From positions 124,001 through 188,000 of the forward strand of contig JAFAYL010000034.1 of NCBI GenBank assembly GCA_019240405.1: a stretch of DNA of 64,000 nt, in the 5' to 3' direction. The DNA is from Acidobacteriaceae bacterium. Lineage in GTDB: Bacteria; Acidobacteriota; Terriglobia; Bryobacterales; Bryobacteraceae. The position numbers and the translations under genes are program-made. Shown in pieces: positions 1 to 10,235 of this stretch (positions within the stretch are counted from its first letter, which is position 1; every line of letters starts with the position of its first letter). The notes under the pieces were generated by a model. It did no database searches. It saw only the letters and a list, made by a program, of their open reading frames with translations, and was not told the DNA's origin.

Positions 1-2619
1 ATCGCTTACGAATACTACCGGCAGCAGTCGCAGGATCCCAATCATGACATCTTCAACGCGTTCGTGCCTCCGCAGTTTATGCGGAATGGCGACTTTAACA
101 CTGCGGACATACAAAAGTATTTGGGTGGAAGTAATCCTGGATACGCTGTCACTGGCGGGGTAAACGGGTATGTGCCGGTGGGCGGTACGAACCCAGCATG
201 GCCCAACGGGATGATTCCACGCGCCGCGTGGAGCCCTTACGGCATTGCGCAGATGAACCTGTACCCTCTTCCCAATGCGAATCCGGCCACGAATAACGGG
301 AACAACTTTGTCTACTCCACGACGCATTCGGACAACATGTGGCAGATCCGCCCTCGGCTCGACTGGAGCATCAGCGACAACACAAAACTTTTTGTGAGTT
401 ACAACGGGCAGCGCGAGACGAACCTCGATAACAGCACTCTTTGGTGGGGCACGAATCCGACCGTGCCTTATCCCTCGCCGCTCGTTGCTCCGAATTCGTC
501 CGACTCGATTTCCGCTAACCTGACGAAAGTTTTCACACCGACCTTGACTAACGAATTCGTGTTCACGTACACGAACCTGTATGTCTCATTCGCATATCAA
601 AATCCGCAGAAGGTCAGCGCCGCAGCGGTCGGCCTAGATTACCCGCATATCTTTAATCAGGTTCCGCATCAGATTCCTACAATTACGGGCTGGAGCAACG
701 GCTTGGCGAATCTGGTGAATCCAAGCGGGTTTGAAAGCGGCTCACTCTATGCGAACAAGTGGCTGCCGACTGTGGCGGACAACGTCTCAAAGGTCTGGGG
801 CACCCACACGATGAAATTCGGCTTCTATTGGGAGCGCGCTAAGAACCAGCAGCCCAGTGATAACTATGCGAGCGGCCAGATGCAATACGGCGGAACCTGG
901 GGGACAGGCCACACGGGCAATGCATACGCCGATATGTTGATCGGCAACATTAGTGGCGGATACGCCGAAACCAACTTCGATCCGCTCGTCGCGATGCACT
1001 ACACGCCGCTCTCCTTCTATGCCCAAGATTCCTGGAAGCTGACGCGGCGGTTGACTTTAGAATATGGACTGCGATTCGAGCACCTGAGTCCCTGGATCGA
1101 CGACACTGGATATGGCGCTGCGGTTTTCGACCCATCGAAGTACATTGCGAGTGCACCCGGGGTTCAATTGACCGGCTTCGAATGGCACAAGATCGACCCG
1201 TCCATCCCGCTTTCCGGCACACCCTCCAGATTTCTGTTTTACGAACCGCGCTTGGGATTCGCGTTCGACGTTTTCGGCAACGGAAAGACCGTGCTGCGCG
1301 GAGGCTATGGCCGATACCGGTTCCACGATGAGCAGAACGTGCAGTCGGGCGCTATGCAATTGCCGCCTGGCTCCTTTACGTACAGCCCCCCGAATCCTAC
1401 CGGCCTTGTCAATGGAAAAAGCACGCCATTCCCAATTACATTTCCTTACATCGCAAGCCTTTCAGGCAAAGCGACTTATGTTGTTCCCGGCAGCATCACT
1501 GTAGTCGGGCTTCACGACGATGAAGAGCCGATGACCCAGAGCTACAGCTTCACCATCTCTGAGCGAATGCCTCTCGCCTCTACGTTCGAGGTCTCGTATG
1601 TCGGTAATACTAGCAACTATCTCAGTAACTGGAACAACAACTACGGTCAGTTGAACGACATAGGCTACGGCGTGTTGTTCGGTGATCCTTCGATATTTGG
1701 CCCAGCAAATGCAGGCCCGAAGGCGTTAACTCTGACTCCGAATACGTTGCAGTTTGAACCATTTTCGACTTACGGGACCATCAAGGAGGTCCGGCACAAC
1801 GAGTACTCCAACTACAACGGACTGCAGGCAAGCTGGAACAAGCAAAGTGGCAAGATGAGTTACCTCATCAATTACACCTTCAGCAAAGCGCTTGGTATTC
1901 GCGGCGAGGGTACGAATAACGGCGCCGGCGATCCCACGAACATCAACAACGATTATGGCGTGCTGCAGAACGATCGGACGCATGTGTTTAATGCCGCATA
2001 CGTATTCAATCTTCCCAGCCCGATTCACGGGAATCGCTTCGTTGCTGGAGCGATTAACGGATGGGAAGTTTCGGGCATAACACAATGGCAGAGCGGTCCC
2101 CCACTTCAAGACCAGGTAACAAGTAACTTCAACTTCAGTACGATTCTTCCCGTAGGAACGGTGCTTCCGAACGGATACGTGGTCAAGCCCGGCGATGATC
2201 TGACAGCGACGCAATCGGTAATCAATGGCAGCCCGAATATCAATGTCCAGCCTGTTCTACTTTGTGACCCGCGCAACAACGTGCCGTCAGGGTACGTTTT
2301 GAACAATGCATGCTTCGGTCCGCCCACCCCAGGTCACAACGGCGCGTTCATCATGCCGTACATCAAGGCGCCGGCATTCTGGGACACCGACTTATCTCTG
2401 ATGAAGAACTTCGTCATCTCGGAATCGAAGAAATTCCAGTTCCGGTTCTCGGCATACAATTTCATCAATCACCCGTTGTCGAGTTTCAATCCCACTGGTA
2501 CGGACACCAACCTGAACCTCTCGATAGCGGCTAATGGCGCCGTCAATTCGAATTTCGGGTTGCTCGCTTACAAGACGGGGCACCGGACAATCCAGTTCGT
2601 CGGGAAGTTCTATTTCTGA
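1..2619 (+). CDS. TonB-dependent receptor, Oar-like, 5' partial
   Basis: This is the C-terminal part of a large outer-membrane TonB-dependent receptor. The reading frame is open from base 1 and runs through the GTG at 64 that the ORF track took as a start, so the N-terminal signal, carboxypeptidase-regulatory domain and plug lie outside the window. What is visible is beta-barrel sequence: repeated aromatic strands (for example [21 protein letters not shown]) and a C-terminal aromatic residue (GKFYF), as expected for BAM-assembled barrels. The Oar-like subfamily is greatly expanded in Acidobacteriota and is assumed to import large or complexed nutrients. It ends 38 bases before the convergent GH31 gene, with a strong hairpin between them. 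The family call is firm; the substrate is unknown. Confidence 0.9.
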   Translation: MAYEYYRQQSQDPNHDIFNAFVPPQFMRNGDFNTADIQKYLGGSNPGYAVTGGVNGYVPVGGTNPAWPNGMIPRAAWSPYGIAQMNLYPLPNANPATNNGNNFVYSTTHSDNMWQIRPRLDWSISDNTKLFVSYNGQRETNLDNSTLWWGTNPTVPYPSPLVAPNSSDSISANLTKVFTPTLTNEFVFTYTNLYVSFAYQNPQKVSAAAVGLDYPHIFNQVPHQIPTITGWSNGLANLVNPSGFESGSLYANKWLPTVADNVSKVWGTHTMKFGFYWERAKNQQPSDNYASGQMQYGGTWGTGHTGNAYADMLIGNISGGYAETNFDPLVAMHYTPLSFYAQDSWKLTRRLTLEYGLRFEHLSPWIDDTGYGAAVFDPSKYIASAPGVQLTGFEWHKIDPSIPLSGTPSRFLFYEPRLGFAFDVFGNGKTVLRGGYGRYRFHDEQNVQSGAMQLPPGSFTYSPPNPTGLVNGKSTPFPITFPYIASLSGKATYVVPGSITVVGLHDDEEPMTQSYSFTISERMPLASTFEVSYVGNTSNYLSNWNNNYGQLNDIGYGVLFGDPSIFGPANAGPKALTLTPNTLQFEPFSTYGTIKEVRHNEYSNYNGLQASWNKQSGKMSYLINYTFSKALGIRGEGTNNGAGDPTNINNDYGVLQNDRTHVFNAAYVFNLPSPIHGNRFVAGAINGWEVSGITQWQSGPPLQDQVTSNFNFSTILPVGTVLPNGYVVKPGDDLTATQSVINGSPNINVQPVLLCDPRNNVPSGYVLNNACFGPPTPGHNGAFIMPYIKAPAFWDTDLSLMKNFVISESKKFQFRFSAYNFINHPLSSFNPTGTDTNLNLSIAANGAVNSNFGLLAYKTGHRTIQFVGKFYF

Positions 2620-2621
2620 TG

Positions 2622-2647
2622 TGTAGCGCGATTTCGGTCGCGCTACA
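2622..2647. terminator. Perfect inverted repeat, likely bidirectional terminator
   Basis: TGTAGCGCGA and TCGCGCTACA form a perfect 10-bp stem around the 6-base loop TTTCGG. It sits in the 38-base gap between the convergent receptor and GH31 stop codons, which fits a shared terminator. No clear T-tract follows on either side, so it is not a textbook intrinsic terminator. Confidence 0.6.
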
Positions 2648-2657
2648 AACTTGTTAA

Positions 2658-5003
2658 CTACTGGGAGACGCTGATCAATTTGCCCTTATAGCGGACAACC
2701 TTGTCCGGTTGCGGGCTGATATCAACCCCCGTTCCGTGTCCGGCGCCAGCGAAAACGATATTGAGCGTCCGCGATTCGAGCATTCCGGGAAACCTTCCTT
2801 TTCGATCAGCTATCGTAAGCGTTCGGGCCGAGTTATTCCAGTGAATCGGGACTGCCGCGTAAGCCCCTTTCTCGTAATCGTACGTGTTGTTGTCGTCTTC
2901 ATAGAGCGTGAAATCACCATCTGCTCCGGGATAAACGCGCAGCTCAATAGGATCGGCGGGTCTCTCTTCTGCGAACTGGAGATCGGGGCCCATCGGAATG
3001 ATTGACCCGGCACGCACGTATAGCGGAATGCGGCTTAAAGGCGCTTCGGCGTCGACATCTGCTTCCCCGTTACGGGTAGCGCCCGTCCAAAAGTCATACC
3101 ATCGCGCGCCGGGCAGGTAAACGCGCCGCGTGTTCGCGCCTTGCTCGGTCACTGGGTTAACCAGAATCGCAGGTCCGAACATGAACTCGTCGCCCGTGTT
3201 CTGCGCCTTCACGTCTTCGCGAAAATCCATCACCAGCGGACGCATGTGCGTGTAGCCTTCATTTGTGACTTTCCATGCGAGCGAGTAAATGTAGGGCATG
3301 AGGCGATAGCGTAACCGGTCGAAGCTCGTGAGGATTGACTGGGCCGCCGCGCCATAGGACCAAAGCTCGTTCTGATCGGGCGCGCGCGTGCCGTGAACGC
3401 GAAATATGGGGCAGAATGCGCCGAATTGGAACCATCGCACAAATAGCTCGCGATACTTCCGGTCGTCGGGATGCCCGAGAATGAATCCGCCAATATCGGT
3501 AGTCCAGTATGGGATGCCGGAAAGCGCGAAATTCAAGCCGGCCGGGATCTGCCGCTTGTAAGTCAAAAAATCGGAAAGAACATCACCGGACCAGGCCGTC
3601 ACACCGTATCTCTGAATGCCGGCAAATGCAGAGCGCGAAAGAATAAAGACCCGCTTCTGATCTGTCTCGCTTCTTTGGCCTTGGTACACGCCCATTGTTG
3701 TGAGAAGGGAATAGATGTTGGCATAGCGCGCGCCATTACCAATCGAGATATTGTGGTCGAGCAATACATTTTCTTCGCGTCCTTCGGTCTCAGGCTCCGT
3801 TGTATCGAGCCACCACGCATCGGCCCCTATCTTGAACAGCGCGGTGTCGATCAAATCCCAATAGAATTTTCGAGCTGCCGGATTACTCGCATCATATAAA
3901 GCAGCTCCCTTGGGGTGAAAGCCTGCGACAGCGGTGCGCGCGAGGAAGTAGCCGCGCTGGTCCATTTGCGTATATGTCTGAGAGCCGGGATCGAAGAAGG
4001 GCCACACCGAAATCATGAGATGAAAGTGGTCTCGGTGCAATTGATCGATCATCGCTTTCGGGTCTGGGTATTTCTCGTTGAACTTGAACTCACCGGTTCG
4101 GGTCCACCAGAACCAATCCTGGACGATGTTGTCGATAGGAATGTGTAATTGCCGGTATTTTTCGGCGGTTGCCAGAAGCTCTTGCTGCGAGGCGTACTTG
4201 TTCTTGCTCTGCCAGTAACCGTAAGCCCATTTGCCGAATAGCGGCGCGACGCCTGTGAGCTCACGATATTCTGCAATGATACGGTCAAAGTCCGGACCGT
4301 ATAGAAAATAATAATCGATTGCGTCCGCCACTTCGGAGGTCAGAAAAAGGTAATGGACGAAGCGGTTATTAAAGCGGCTAACAGAAGTGTTGTTCCAGAA
4401 CACCCCGTAGCCGTTGCTCGAGAGGAACAACGGTACTGAGATGTTCGTGTTGTCTTGCGAAAGATCTACTGATTCGCCGCGGTAATTCCAAACCCCAGCT
4501 TGATGCTGGCCTAGACCGTAGAAAGCCTCATGCGAACCATAGATTTTGATCACGTCCTCAGCGTGATACGTGTGTTCGCCATTTACCACCGCCGGCCGCA
4601 TCTCTTTGGGTCCTTCAGCCATGACTATCTTGCCGTTCGCGTCGGAATAAGTGATGAGACCGTCGGCTTTGTCAACCCGAAACTTCAGCCGCCCAGTTGT
4701 CACCGTGAGGTCTTTGTCGCTTGACTCGAAACTCCATTTGGAGGAAGGCCAGTCCGTTTTGGTAACGACGTAGTCTGGACGCTTGTGGAGCGGCCAAGTT
4801 GGCGCGTAAATAACGCGAACAATGGAATCGGTGCAGATTTGCAGCTTCAGGGTTCCGGTTTCAAGCGTGAACAGAACTCCATCTGATTGCTTTTCGATGT
4901 GCGTTACCGGATTGGCTGGTATCCATTGAGCCTTGGCGCGAATAGTCGGCAGTAAGCCAAACAGGCAGAAGCCGCCGATGAATGAGCGCCATCGGTGCTG
5001 CAT
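2658..5003 (-). CDS. Exported GH31 glycoside hydrolase (alpha-xylosidase/alpha-glucosidase-like)
   Basis: A 781-residue retaining alpha-glycosidase of family GH31. An N-terminal hydrophobic stretch ending near AKAQW looks like a Sec signal peptide. An N-terminal beta-sandwich is followed by the TIM barrel, which starts around the GYWQSKNKY segment. The nucleophile is the Asp of WWLDTTEPE near residue 399; this form of the motif is more typical of alpha-xylosidase-type than of plant alpha-glucosidase-type GH31 enzymes. The tail resembles the usual C-terminal beta domains (DUF5110-like, YEDDNNTYDYEKG). The ATG lies one base after the stop of the upstream glycosidase gene, so the two are almost certainly co-transcribed. 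The exact linkage cleaved cannot be read from sequence. Confidence 0.9.
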   Translation of the reverse strand: MQHRWRSFIGGFCLFGLLPTIRAKAQWIPANPVTHIEKQSDGVLFTLETGTLKLQICTDSIVRVIYAPTWPLHKRPDYVVTKTDWPSSKWSFESSDKDLTVTTGRLKFRVDKADGLITYSDANGKIVMAEGPKEMRPAVVNGEHTYHAEDVIKIYGSHEAFYGLGQHQAGVWNYRGESVDLSQDNTNISVPLFLSSNGYGVFWNNTSVSRFNNRFVHYLFLTSEVADAIDYYFLYGPDFDRIIAEYRELTGVAPLFGKWAYGYWQSKNKYASQQELLATAEKYRQLHIPIDNIVQDWFWWTRTGEFKFNEKYPDPKAMIDQLHRDHFHLMISVWPFFDPGSQTYTQMDQRGYFLARTAVAGFHPKGAALYDASNPAARKFYWDLIDTALFKIGADAWWLDTTEPETEGREENVLLDHNISIGNGARYANIYSLLTTMGVYQGQRSETDQKRVFILSRSAFAGIQRYGVTAWSGDVLSDFLTYKRQIPAGLNFALSGIPYWTTDIGGFILGHPDDRKYRELFVRWFQFGAFCPIFRVHGTRAPDQNELWSYGAAAQSILTSFDRLRYRLMPYIYSLAWKVTNEGYTHMRPLVMDFREDVKAQNTGDEFMFGPAILVNPVTEQGANTRRVYLPGARWYDFWTGATRNGEADVDAEAPLSRIPLYVRAGSIIPMGPDLQFAEERPADPIELRVYPGADGDFTLYEDDNNTYDYEKGAYAAVPIHWNNSARTLTIADRKGRFPGMLESRTLNIVFAGAGHGTGVDISPQPDKVVRYKGKLISVSQ

Positions 5004-5004
5004 A

Positions 5005-7215
5005 TCAAAAACTCACTTTCCCGCGCAGCACGGTGATAGATGCTTTCGGCAGCGTGTAACTTGCCTCGCTCCCGCCAGCAACATTGCGCGCGACGGGCGG
5101 TCCGTCCGGATCGGCATAGCTGTCCCGGCCTTTGTCGTGCCAGACGTACTGTTCGGCGCCAAACGTGACCAGCCGGACAGGACCCGAAAAGTAAACCTTG
5201 TGCTTAGCCGATTCAAACACAACACGCACATCATGCGAGTTCTTCTCATCTCTGTTCACCAGCATTAACGACCATTTGCCATCTGGGCGGAGGAGGGCGT
5301 ATGACGTGATGAGGTCATTTCCATCCCCATCTTTAACCTCGATTGAAGACCGAAACATCCGATGCACGCCCGAACGGTGCTGGGCCCATTCGCGGTTAAT
5401 CAAATGAGCAGCAAAATAGAGTGAAGTGTATCCGGTGATGTTGTACTCGCGGTCGGAGACAAAGTTCGACCATGTGGCCCATCCGAGGCAACTCGGTTCT
5501 ACAGGTTGCGGCTGGATCGGCGAGTGGTAGAACGCAGCGCCCCCTCCCTCGAAGAAAGAACCGATGTTGTCGGCCAGCCAGAGCGCAGCGTAAATTGTGC
5601 TCATCGGGCCTGTGAGTTGCGCGGAAAGATGACTCTCGGTCACCATGAGCGGAACATTTTTCGGCACGCCATCCTTCCGCCAGACGTCAAGGATATGTTT
5701 CATCAATAGCGGCTCGGTATAGAGTGTTTTCCAGGTAATATCGCACTGCTCGAACGGATAGTGTTCGAAAGAAACAAAAGCCAGCTCGTCCAGATGCCCG
5801 TGGGCTTTCAGGTAATCAATAAAGCGGCCCATCCACGATGTCCGGCCTTGCGCGTCGGGCCACACGCGAATATCCTCGTTGACTCCTTCAAAAATCGGGC
5901 CGCCTAGCTTGATCTTCGCATCCACCTTATGGATAGCCGCCGCCCATTGGATGTAAAGTGCGCCGTAGTCTTCGGGCAGCGCGTGCTTGCCATCGGGCTC
6001 CTCGCCCATTTCGATGCCGCGAATCGGGTAGCCACGCTTCTCGATATAGGCAATCTGCGCCGCGGCATCATCGGGCGTTCCGTAGAGCAAAGTGACGGGA
6101 ATGAGTGCGGGGAGTCCGTTCGTAAGCCCGCTCGTAAAGAAAAGATCAAACCCGGTATGCTGGCCGCCGCCGGCTGCATTTACGTCGCCTGCGGAGTGCC
6201 ACGGGTCAATGGATGACGAGCAGAATGCCGGCGCGTCCTTACCCGAGGCGCCCTTTGCCGCATCGCTAAAAGCGCCGCCGTTCTCGATAGTTCCCGCATG
6301 GATGTCCTGGATAGCATAACCTACGCAATTACGAATGTCGCCCGATCCATGCACGTCGCAAGTATTGGAGGACTCCGTCATCCAGACACGAAGGAAACGC
6401 GTCGATACCGGTTCGGTGGAAAGAGTCAACGCCAGTTGGCCGCCCGACGAATTTTTTATGTCGCCTGCCGGGAAAGTCACCCATCTGCCTTGAGGCCCTC
6501 CGTCGAAATCGAGCGCGCCTGTTCCGACCCAATACTGCACTTGATACGTCCTCGCGTAAGGGCTGGCCCACCCAATGCGAATCGCGTTCACTCGTTTTTC
6601 TGCTTTGAGGTCCATCACCACCCATTGCGGATGAAGCGCGTCGCTTTCACCGGTGAACTTGCTGGTCAAATATGGATTGCTCTTCCAGTAAATGAGATTA
6701 GGCCCGCGCACGGGCGCATCGCCGCTGGTCGAAAAGCCGCGATGGGGCAGCGCGTATTCGAGAATGTAGCGAATTGGCTCTCCGAGCTCGGAGCTGCCCG
6801 TAAAGTAACCGCTCCTGCGTTCCGGATCGCTCCACGATCCATGCTCGTTCCAGTGCCACGCCGCCATGCGCAGCTCCGAGTTGTTTCGATATGTGATGGG
6901 TCCCCAGCCTGCTGAGAGTGATTCCTGAATGATGTGTGGCGTATACACCTCATCGATATCTCTGTGCGAAAGCACGTCGATGGAGCTGCCGAGCGCTTCG
7001 TCAGGATCGAATGAATTGATTTCGTGGCCTGCCGTCGCATCGATGCGGACCGTAGGGACCGTATCTCCGGCCTGAGGAAAGCGTGCCTCTACGAGCATAG
7101 AAAATACAATCACGGCGAAAGCGAACCTTGAAGCACGTGCAAGCAAAACCGCGTTGAACCTCCGGGTCAAAATTATACAGTGGGATCGGTCATAAAGCGA
7201 ATCGTGAAATGGCAT
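5005..7215 (-). CDS. Exported clan GH-A glycoside hydrolase (GH39-like) with discoidin-like module
   Basis: A 736-residue exported protein. After the signal region there is a discoidin/F5-8C-like beta module around residues 150-270 (MDLKAEKRVNAIRIGWASP, then STRFLRVWM). A TIM-barrel catalytic part follows, with probable acid/base Glu in GIEMGEEPDG (about residue 404) and probable nucleophile Glu in LMVTESHLS (about 526). The roughly 120-residue spacing fits GH39 and related clan GH-A families. The ATG at 7215 overlaps the divergent apbE start. A TTG at 7170 would give a cleaner signal peptide (MTRRFNAVLLARASRF...) and remove the overlap, so the start is uncertain. It is the first gene of a two-gene operon with GH31. 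Confidence 0.75.
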   Translation of the reverse strand: MPFHDSLYDRSHCIILTRRFNAVLLARASRFAFAVIVFSMLVEARFPQAGDTVPTVRIDATAGHEINSFDPDEALGSSIDVLSHRDIDEVYTPHIIQESLSAGWGPITYRNNSELRMAAWHWNEHGSWSDPERRSGYFTGSSELGEPIRYILEYALPHRGFSTSGDAPVRGPNLIYWKSNPYLTSKFTGESDALHPQWVVMDLKAEKRVNAIRIGWASPYARTYQVQYWVGTGALDFDGGPQGRWVTFPAGDIKNSSGGQLALTLSTEPVSTRFLRVWMTESSNTCDVHGSGDIRNCVGYAIQDIHAGTIENGGAFSDAAKGASGKDAPAFCSSSIDPWHSAGDVNAAGGGQHTGFDLFFTSGLTNGLPALIPVTLLYGTPDDAAAQIAYIEKRGYPIRGIEMGEEPDGKHALPEDYGALYIQWAAAIHKVDAKIKLGGPIFEGVNEDIRVWPDAQGRTSWMGRFIDYLKAHGHLDELAFVSFEHYPFEQCDITWKTLYTEPLLMKHILDVWRKDGVPKNVPLMVTESHLSAQLTGPMSTIYAALWLADNIGSFFEGGGAAFYHSPIQPQPVEPSCLGWATWSNFVSDREYNITGYTSLYFAAHLINREWAQHRSGVHRMFRSSIEVKDGDGNDLITSYALLRPDGKWSLMLVNRDEKNSHDVRVVFESAKHKVYFSGPVRLVTFGAEQYVWHDKGRDSYADPDGPPVARNVAGGSEASYTLPKASITVLRGKVSF

Positions 7216-8175
7216 GTCGCGATTATTCTGTTGGCCGGCCTTGCATCGCTTGCCGGAACCCGCGAACGGCCGTTCGAAGCTTCGGCAGACGTGATGGGGA
7301 CGACGTTCAGCATCCAGATCTATGGAACGAATGACGTTCTCATGAAGAGGGCTGCGGAAGATGCCTTTCGGGAGGCACGCAGGCTAGATCGAATGCTCTC
7401 AAATTACATTTCCGATAGCGAGCTCAATCAAGTAAATAAATGCGCCGCGCAACATCCCGTCACCGTCTCTCGCGAATTATTCGAGCTGATAAAAACTTGC
7501 CGCGAGTATAGCCTAAAAAGCGACGGCGCTTTTGATATTACCGTGGGGCCATTGATGAAAGTTTGGGGGTTCTATAAAGGTTCAGGCAGCCTGCCAAGCC
7601 CAACCGACATTCAGCAAGCGCTCGCGAGTGTCGGCTACAGCAATATAGACCTGGATTCGACAGCGTTGACGATCCGGTTCAAGAAACAAGGAATGAATTT
7701 GGATCCGGGAGGCGTGGGGAAAGGCTATTCCGTCGATCGCATGGTGGCGATCCTCAGACAAAATGGCCTTGACCGCGCACTTGTTTCAGCCGGGGGAAGC
7801 AGCATTTACGGCATCGGCGCGCCGCCCGACAGTCCGAGAGGATGGCGCATTCGCATCCGTGATCCTAAGCAAGAAAGCAAAACCATTGCCGAAGTGTTTC
7901 TGCGGGATCAATCAATTTCAACCTCCGGGAGTTACGAGAAATTCTTTTGGGCAAATGGCAGGCTGTACAGTCACATTATGGATCCGCGGACGGGTTATCC
8001 TGCAACGGGCATGCTGTCCGTGTCTGTTGTTTCCCCGATCACTTTGGACAGCGAAATCTGGGCTAAGCCGTACTACATTCTCGGCCGCGCTTGGACGGAA
8101 AGGCACAAACACAAAACGTTTCGTGTTCTGATGTGTGAAGACAAACCGGAATCCGGATGTGCGTGGATCGCCTAA
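7180..8175 (+). CDS. apbE: FAD:protein FMN transferase (ApbE family), exported
   Basis: A 331-residue ApbE-family enzyme, which covalently attaches FMN from FAD to Ser/Thr of extracytoplasmic proteins. Family signatures are present: DVMGTTFSIQIYG near residue 38, LDPGGVGKGYSVDRM near 177, SGSYEKFF near 247 and HIMDPRTGYP near 267. The hydrophobic N-terminus suggests export or membrane anchoring. Start choice: GTG 7180 (ORF track) or GTG 7204, the latter giving MKWHVAIILLAG. The usual C-terminal metal-site segment (ADALST-like) reads LDSEIWAKPYYILG here, replacing the expected Asp and Thr; this may be a subfamily trait. No FMN-bind target motif was found in the neighbouring genes, so the protein it modifies is unknown. 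It is followed after 9 bases by the DUF362 gene. Confidence 0.85.
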   Translation: MGSVIKRIVKWHVAIILLAGLASLAGTRERPFEASADVMGTTFSIQIYGTNDVLMKRAAEDAFREARRLDRMLSNYISDSELNQVNKCAAQHPVTVSRELFELIKTCREYSLKSDGAFDITVGPLMKVWGFYKGSGSLPSPTDIQQALASVGYSNIDLDSTALTIRFKKQGMNLDPGGVGKGYSVDRMVAILRQNGLDRALVSAGGSSIYGIGAPPDSPRGWRIRIRDPKQESKTIAEVFLRDQSISTSGSYEKFFWANGRLYSHIMDPRTGYPATGMLSVSVVSPITLDSEIWAKPYYILGRAWTERHKHKTFRVLMCEDKPESGCAWIA

Positions 8176-8184
8176 GCATGAGTC

Positions 8185-9300
8185 GTGAATAGAAGGCGCT
8201 TTCTTCATCTCGCTGCGGCATCTCCGCTGCTGGCTCACTCAAGAGATATTCCGGGGTATCACATTGTGACGCGGTTCACGCCGGCTAGAAATCCCGGCAT
8301 GCCCGGCCATTATCCCGGGAAGGCTGTTCGTGTTCATTCGGATCGTGCGATTAACGTTTCCTCAAATCGCGTGGATGCGAGCTGCATGAAAGCGATGCTT
8401 TCTGCGGGCATGCGCCAGTTGACCGGCGCGTCAGACGATCGCGATGCCTGGCGGCAGTTCATTTCTCCAGACGACACTGTCGGCATTAAGGTGAATTGTT
8501 CCGGCGCGCCGGAGATCAATTCAAATCCGGAGCTCGTCGCGTCGATTATAGAGAACCTACTTAGCCTGGGATTGCCACCGGAGCGCCTCTATATTTACGA
8601 CCGGTTCGCGTATCAAATGAGGATCGTGAATTTCGAGACTCATGTTCCCAAGGGCGTCAAAATCGCGGCTGCAGAAAGCTCCCGCGGGTCCATCGCCGGA
8701 TATGATCCCTTTACCTACGTAGAAGTGAATTTCTTTGGAGAAGAAGATACGCGATCCAATTTGATTCGGCTAGTCTCGGAAAAATTTACGAAGATCATTA
8801 ACGTGCCCACGATGAAAGAGCATCGCGCCGCAGGCGTTACCGGATGTTTGAAAAATATCGCGTACGGAGATTTTTCGAATGTCGCGCGTTCACACAAACG
8901 GGAACAATCGAACACCTATTCTTTCATCGGGACCCTGGCGTCCGTGGAGCCGTTGCGATCCAGAACAGTTCTGAACGTAATGGATGGTTTGCGCAGCATC
9001 TGGCATGGAGGTCCGTTCCTGCAAGATCCGAGATTCCTGTTCTATCCAAAAGAAATCGTGGTAGGAACAGATCCCGTTGCGCTGGATCATTTGTTAATCG
9101 ACATGATTGAAGCGAAGCGCCGCCAGGAGGGAGCGCCTTCGATTTTCGACCGCTCGAGCGCTCACTTGAAGTTTGTTCATGAGCGAGATCCGAACTTCAA
9201 CAGTTTCATTCGAGAGCCGGGGCACGTGCAATACGCGTCGGAGCTGGGCTTGGGAATCTACGACAAAAGTCAAATCCACGAGAAGGCAATCGAGCTTTGA
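8185..9300 (+). CDS. DUF362 domain protein with Tat-like signal
   Basis: A 371-residue DUF362-family protein starting at GTG with a twin-arginine leader (NRRRFLHLAAASPLLAHS). Segments typical of the family are visible: DDTVGIKVNCSG, INVPTMKEHRAAGVTGCLKN and EIVVGTDPVALDH. There is no ferredoxin-type cysteine cluster, unlike some longer DUF362 proteins. The biochemical role of DUF362 is not established; Tat export implies that it folds, and possibly binds a cofactor, before export. The stop overlaps the next start as TTGA, so translation of the two is probably coupled. Confidence 0.8.
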   Translation: MNRRRFLHLAAASPLLAHSRDIPGYHIVTRFTPARNPGMPGHYPGKAVRVHSDRAINVSSNRVDASCMKAMLSAGMRQLTGASDDRDAWRQFISPDDTVGIKVNCSGAPEINSNPELVASIIENLLSLGLPPERLYIYDRFAYQMRIVNFETHVPKGVKIAAAESSRGSIAGYDPFTYVEVNFFGEEDTRSNLIRLVSEKFTKIINVPTMKEHRAAGVTGCLKNIAYGDFSNVARSHKREQSNTYSFIGTLASVEPLRSRTVLNVMDGLRSIWHGGPFLQDPRFLFYPKEIVVGTDPVALDHLLIDMIEAKRRQEGAPSIFDRSSAHLKFVHERDPNFNSFIREPGHVQYASELGLGIYDKSQIHEKAIEL

Positions 9301-10235
9301 CGCTTATCGTTGCCGCTCTCGTCCTTCCGTCGTTGTTTTGGGACAAGGGCGCTGAAACAGCCAATCTTCTCGATCGGGCTCGGATCAGCCATATCGATAC
9401 GCCTGCTTCGATAGCAGATTCCTGGAAAAGAGTTGCCGGAATCACGGTTGATGTGGTCGATCTTAAGCAACTGATTCATCTAACGACGCCTTCGGTGCGT
9501 TTCGATCCGCAAGAGGCATCGGCGACTCGCGCAGCTTGGGTGAATTCAAACGGCTGGAGATTTCTTCGCGATCCTGATGCGCGCTTCTACTATGAAGCGC
9601 CCGGGGCCTCGGCGCCGTTGGCCGCTGCAGAAGCGTTTACGTATGGAGTCTGGGCCGTAATTCACACCAACGAAGCAGGACTGCAACCGCTTGGCGGGAT
9701 GCTTGCCTTTCTCAAACAGCTGGACAGCGAATATCTGCCTGCGCTCGCCAACATCGGATTCATCGACGACGGTTCGCCGCAATCCGGCGAGTTCATGAAT
9801 CTGCTTGTTCGCCGTAATCTTCTCTTCAAGATTGTGAAGCAGCCGGATCCGAAGCTTGACTTGACTGTCGCGCTGGGGTCGCCGGACTATCCCAGATTTG
9901 AAGCCGGTAATCCCAGTCTGCTGGCGGAAAAGGTGCGGAGTCATCTGACGGACGAGAAGCGGCTTTTGCGCATCTATGGAAGCGAAGAGGTGATCGGCAG
10001 ACTTTTCGGCGATGGGAATCATGCGCGGCTGTACCTGATAAACTACGAGTCCGCGCGAGCGTCTATCGAAGGCATTCGGGTTCGCGTCCTGGGAGACTAT
10101 TCGAAGCAACAGATTACCGGTTACGAACTGCCCGATGCGAGACTTCTCGATGTATCGACGGGCGCCGGTGCTACAGAGTTCACGATACCGGAACTTAGAA
10201 CATTCGCGGTGATTACTCTCTCTCAACGAAAATGA
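9297..10235 (+). CDS. Exported protein of unknown function
   Basis: A 312-residue protein that I do not recognise. It starts at a TTG overlapping the previous stop (TTGA) and its own stop overlaps the next ATG (ATGA), so it is embedded in a coupled apbE-DUF362-unknown-amidohydrolase operon. The N-terminus (MTLIVAALVLPSLFW) is a short signal or anchor. The C-terminal third (HARLYLINYESARASIEGIRVRVLGDY) reads like a beta-sandwich of the kind closing glycosidases. The middle contains a Gly-Ser-Pro-rich turn (FIDDGSPQSGEFMN). No catalytic motif is obvious. Conserved coupling suggests that it works with the DUF362 protein or the deacetylase. Confidence 0.6.
   Translation: MTLIVAALVLPSLFWDKGAETANLLDRARISHIDTPASIADSWKRVAGITVDVVDLKQLIHLTTPSVRFDPQEASATRAAWVNSNGWRFLRDPDARFYYEAPGASAPLAAAEAFTYGVWAVIHTNEAGLQPLGGMLAFLKQLDSEYLPALANIGFIDDGSPQSGEFMNLLVRRNLLFKIVKQPDPKLDLTVALGSPDYPRFEAGNPSLLAEKVRSHLTDEKRLLRIYGSEEVIGRLFGDGNHARLYLINYESARASIEGIRVRVLGDYSKQQITGYELPDARLLDVSTGAGATEFTIPELRTFAVITLSQRK

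Noticed and set aside
64-66. GTG at 64 as the start of the first receptor (ORF track)
   Set aside because: The frame is open back to base 1 and the protein has no signal or plug domain, so the gene clearly begins outside the window.
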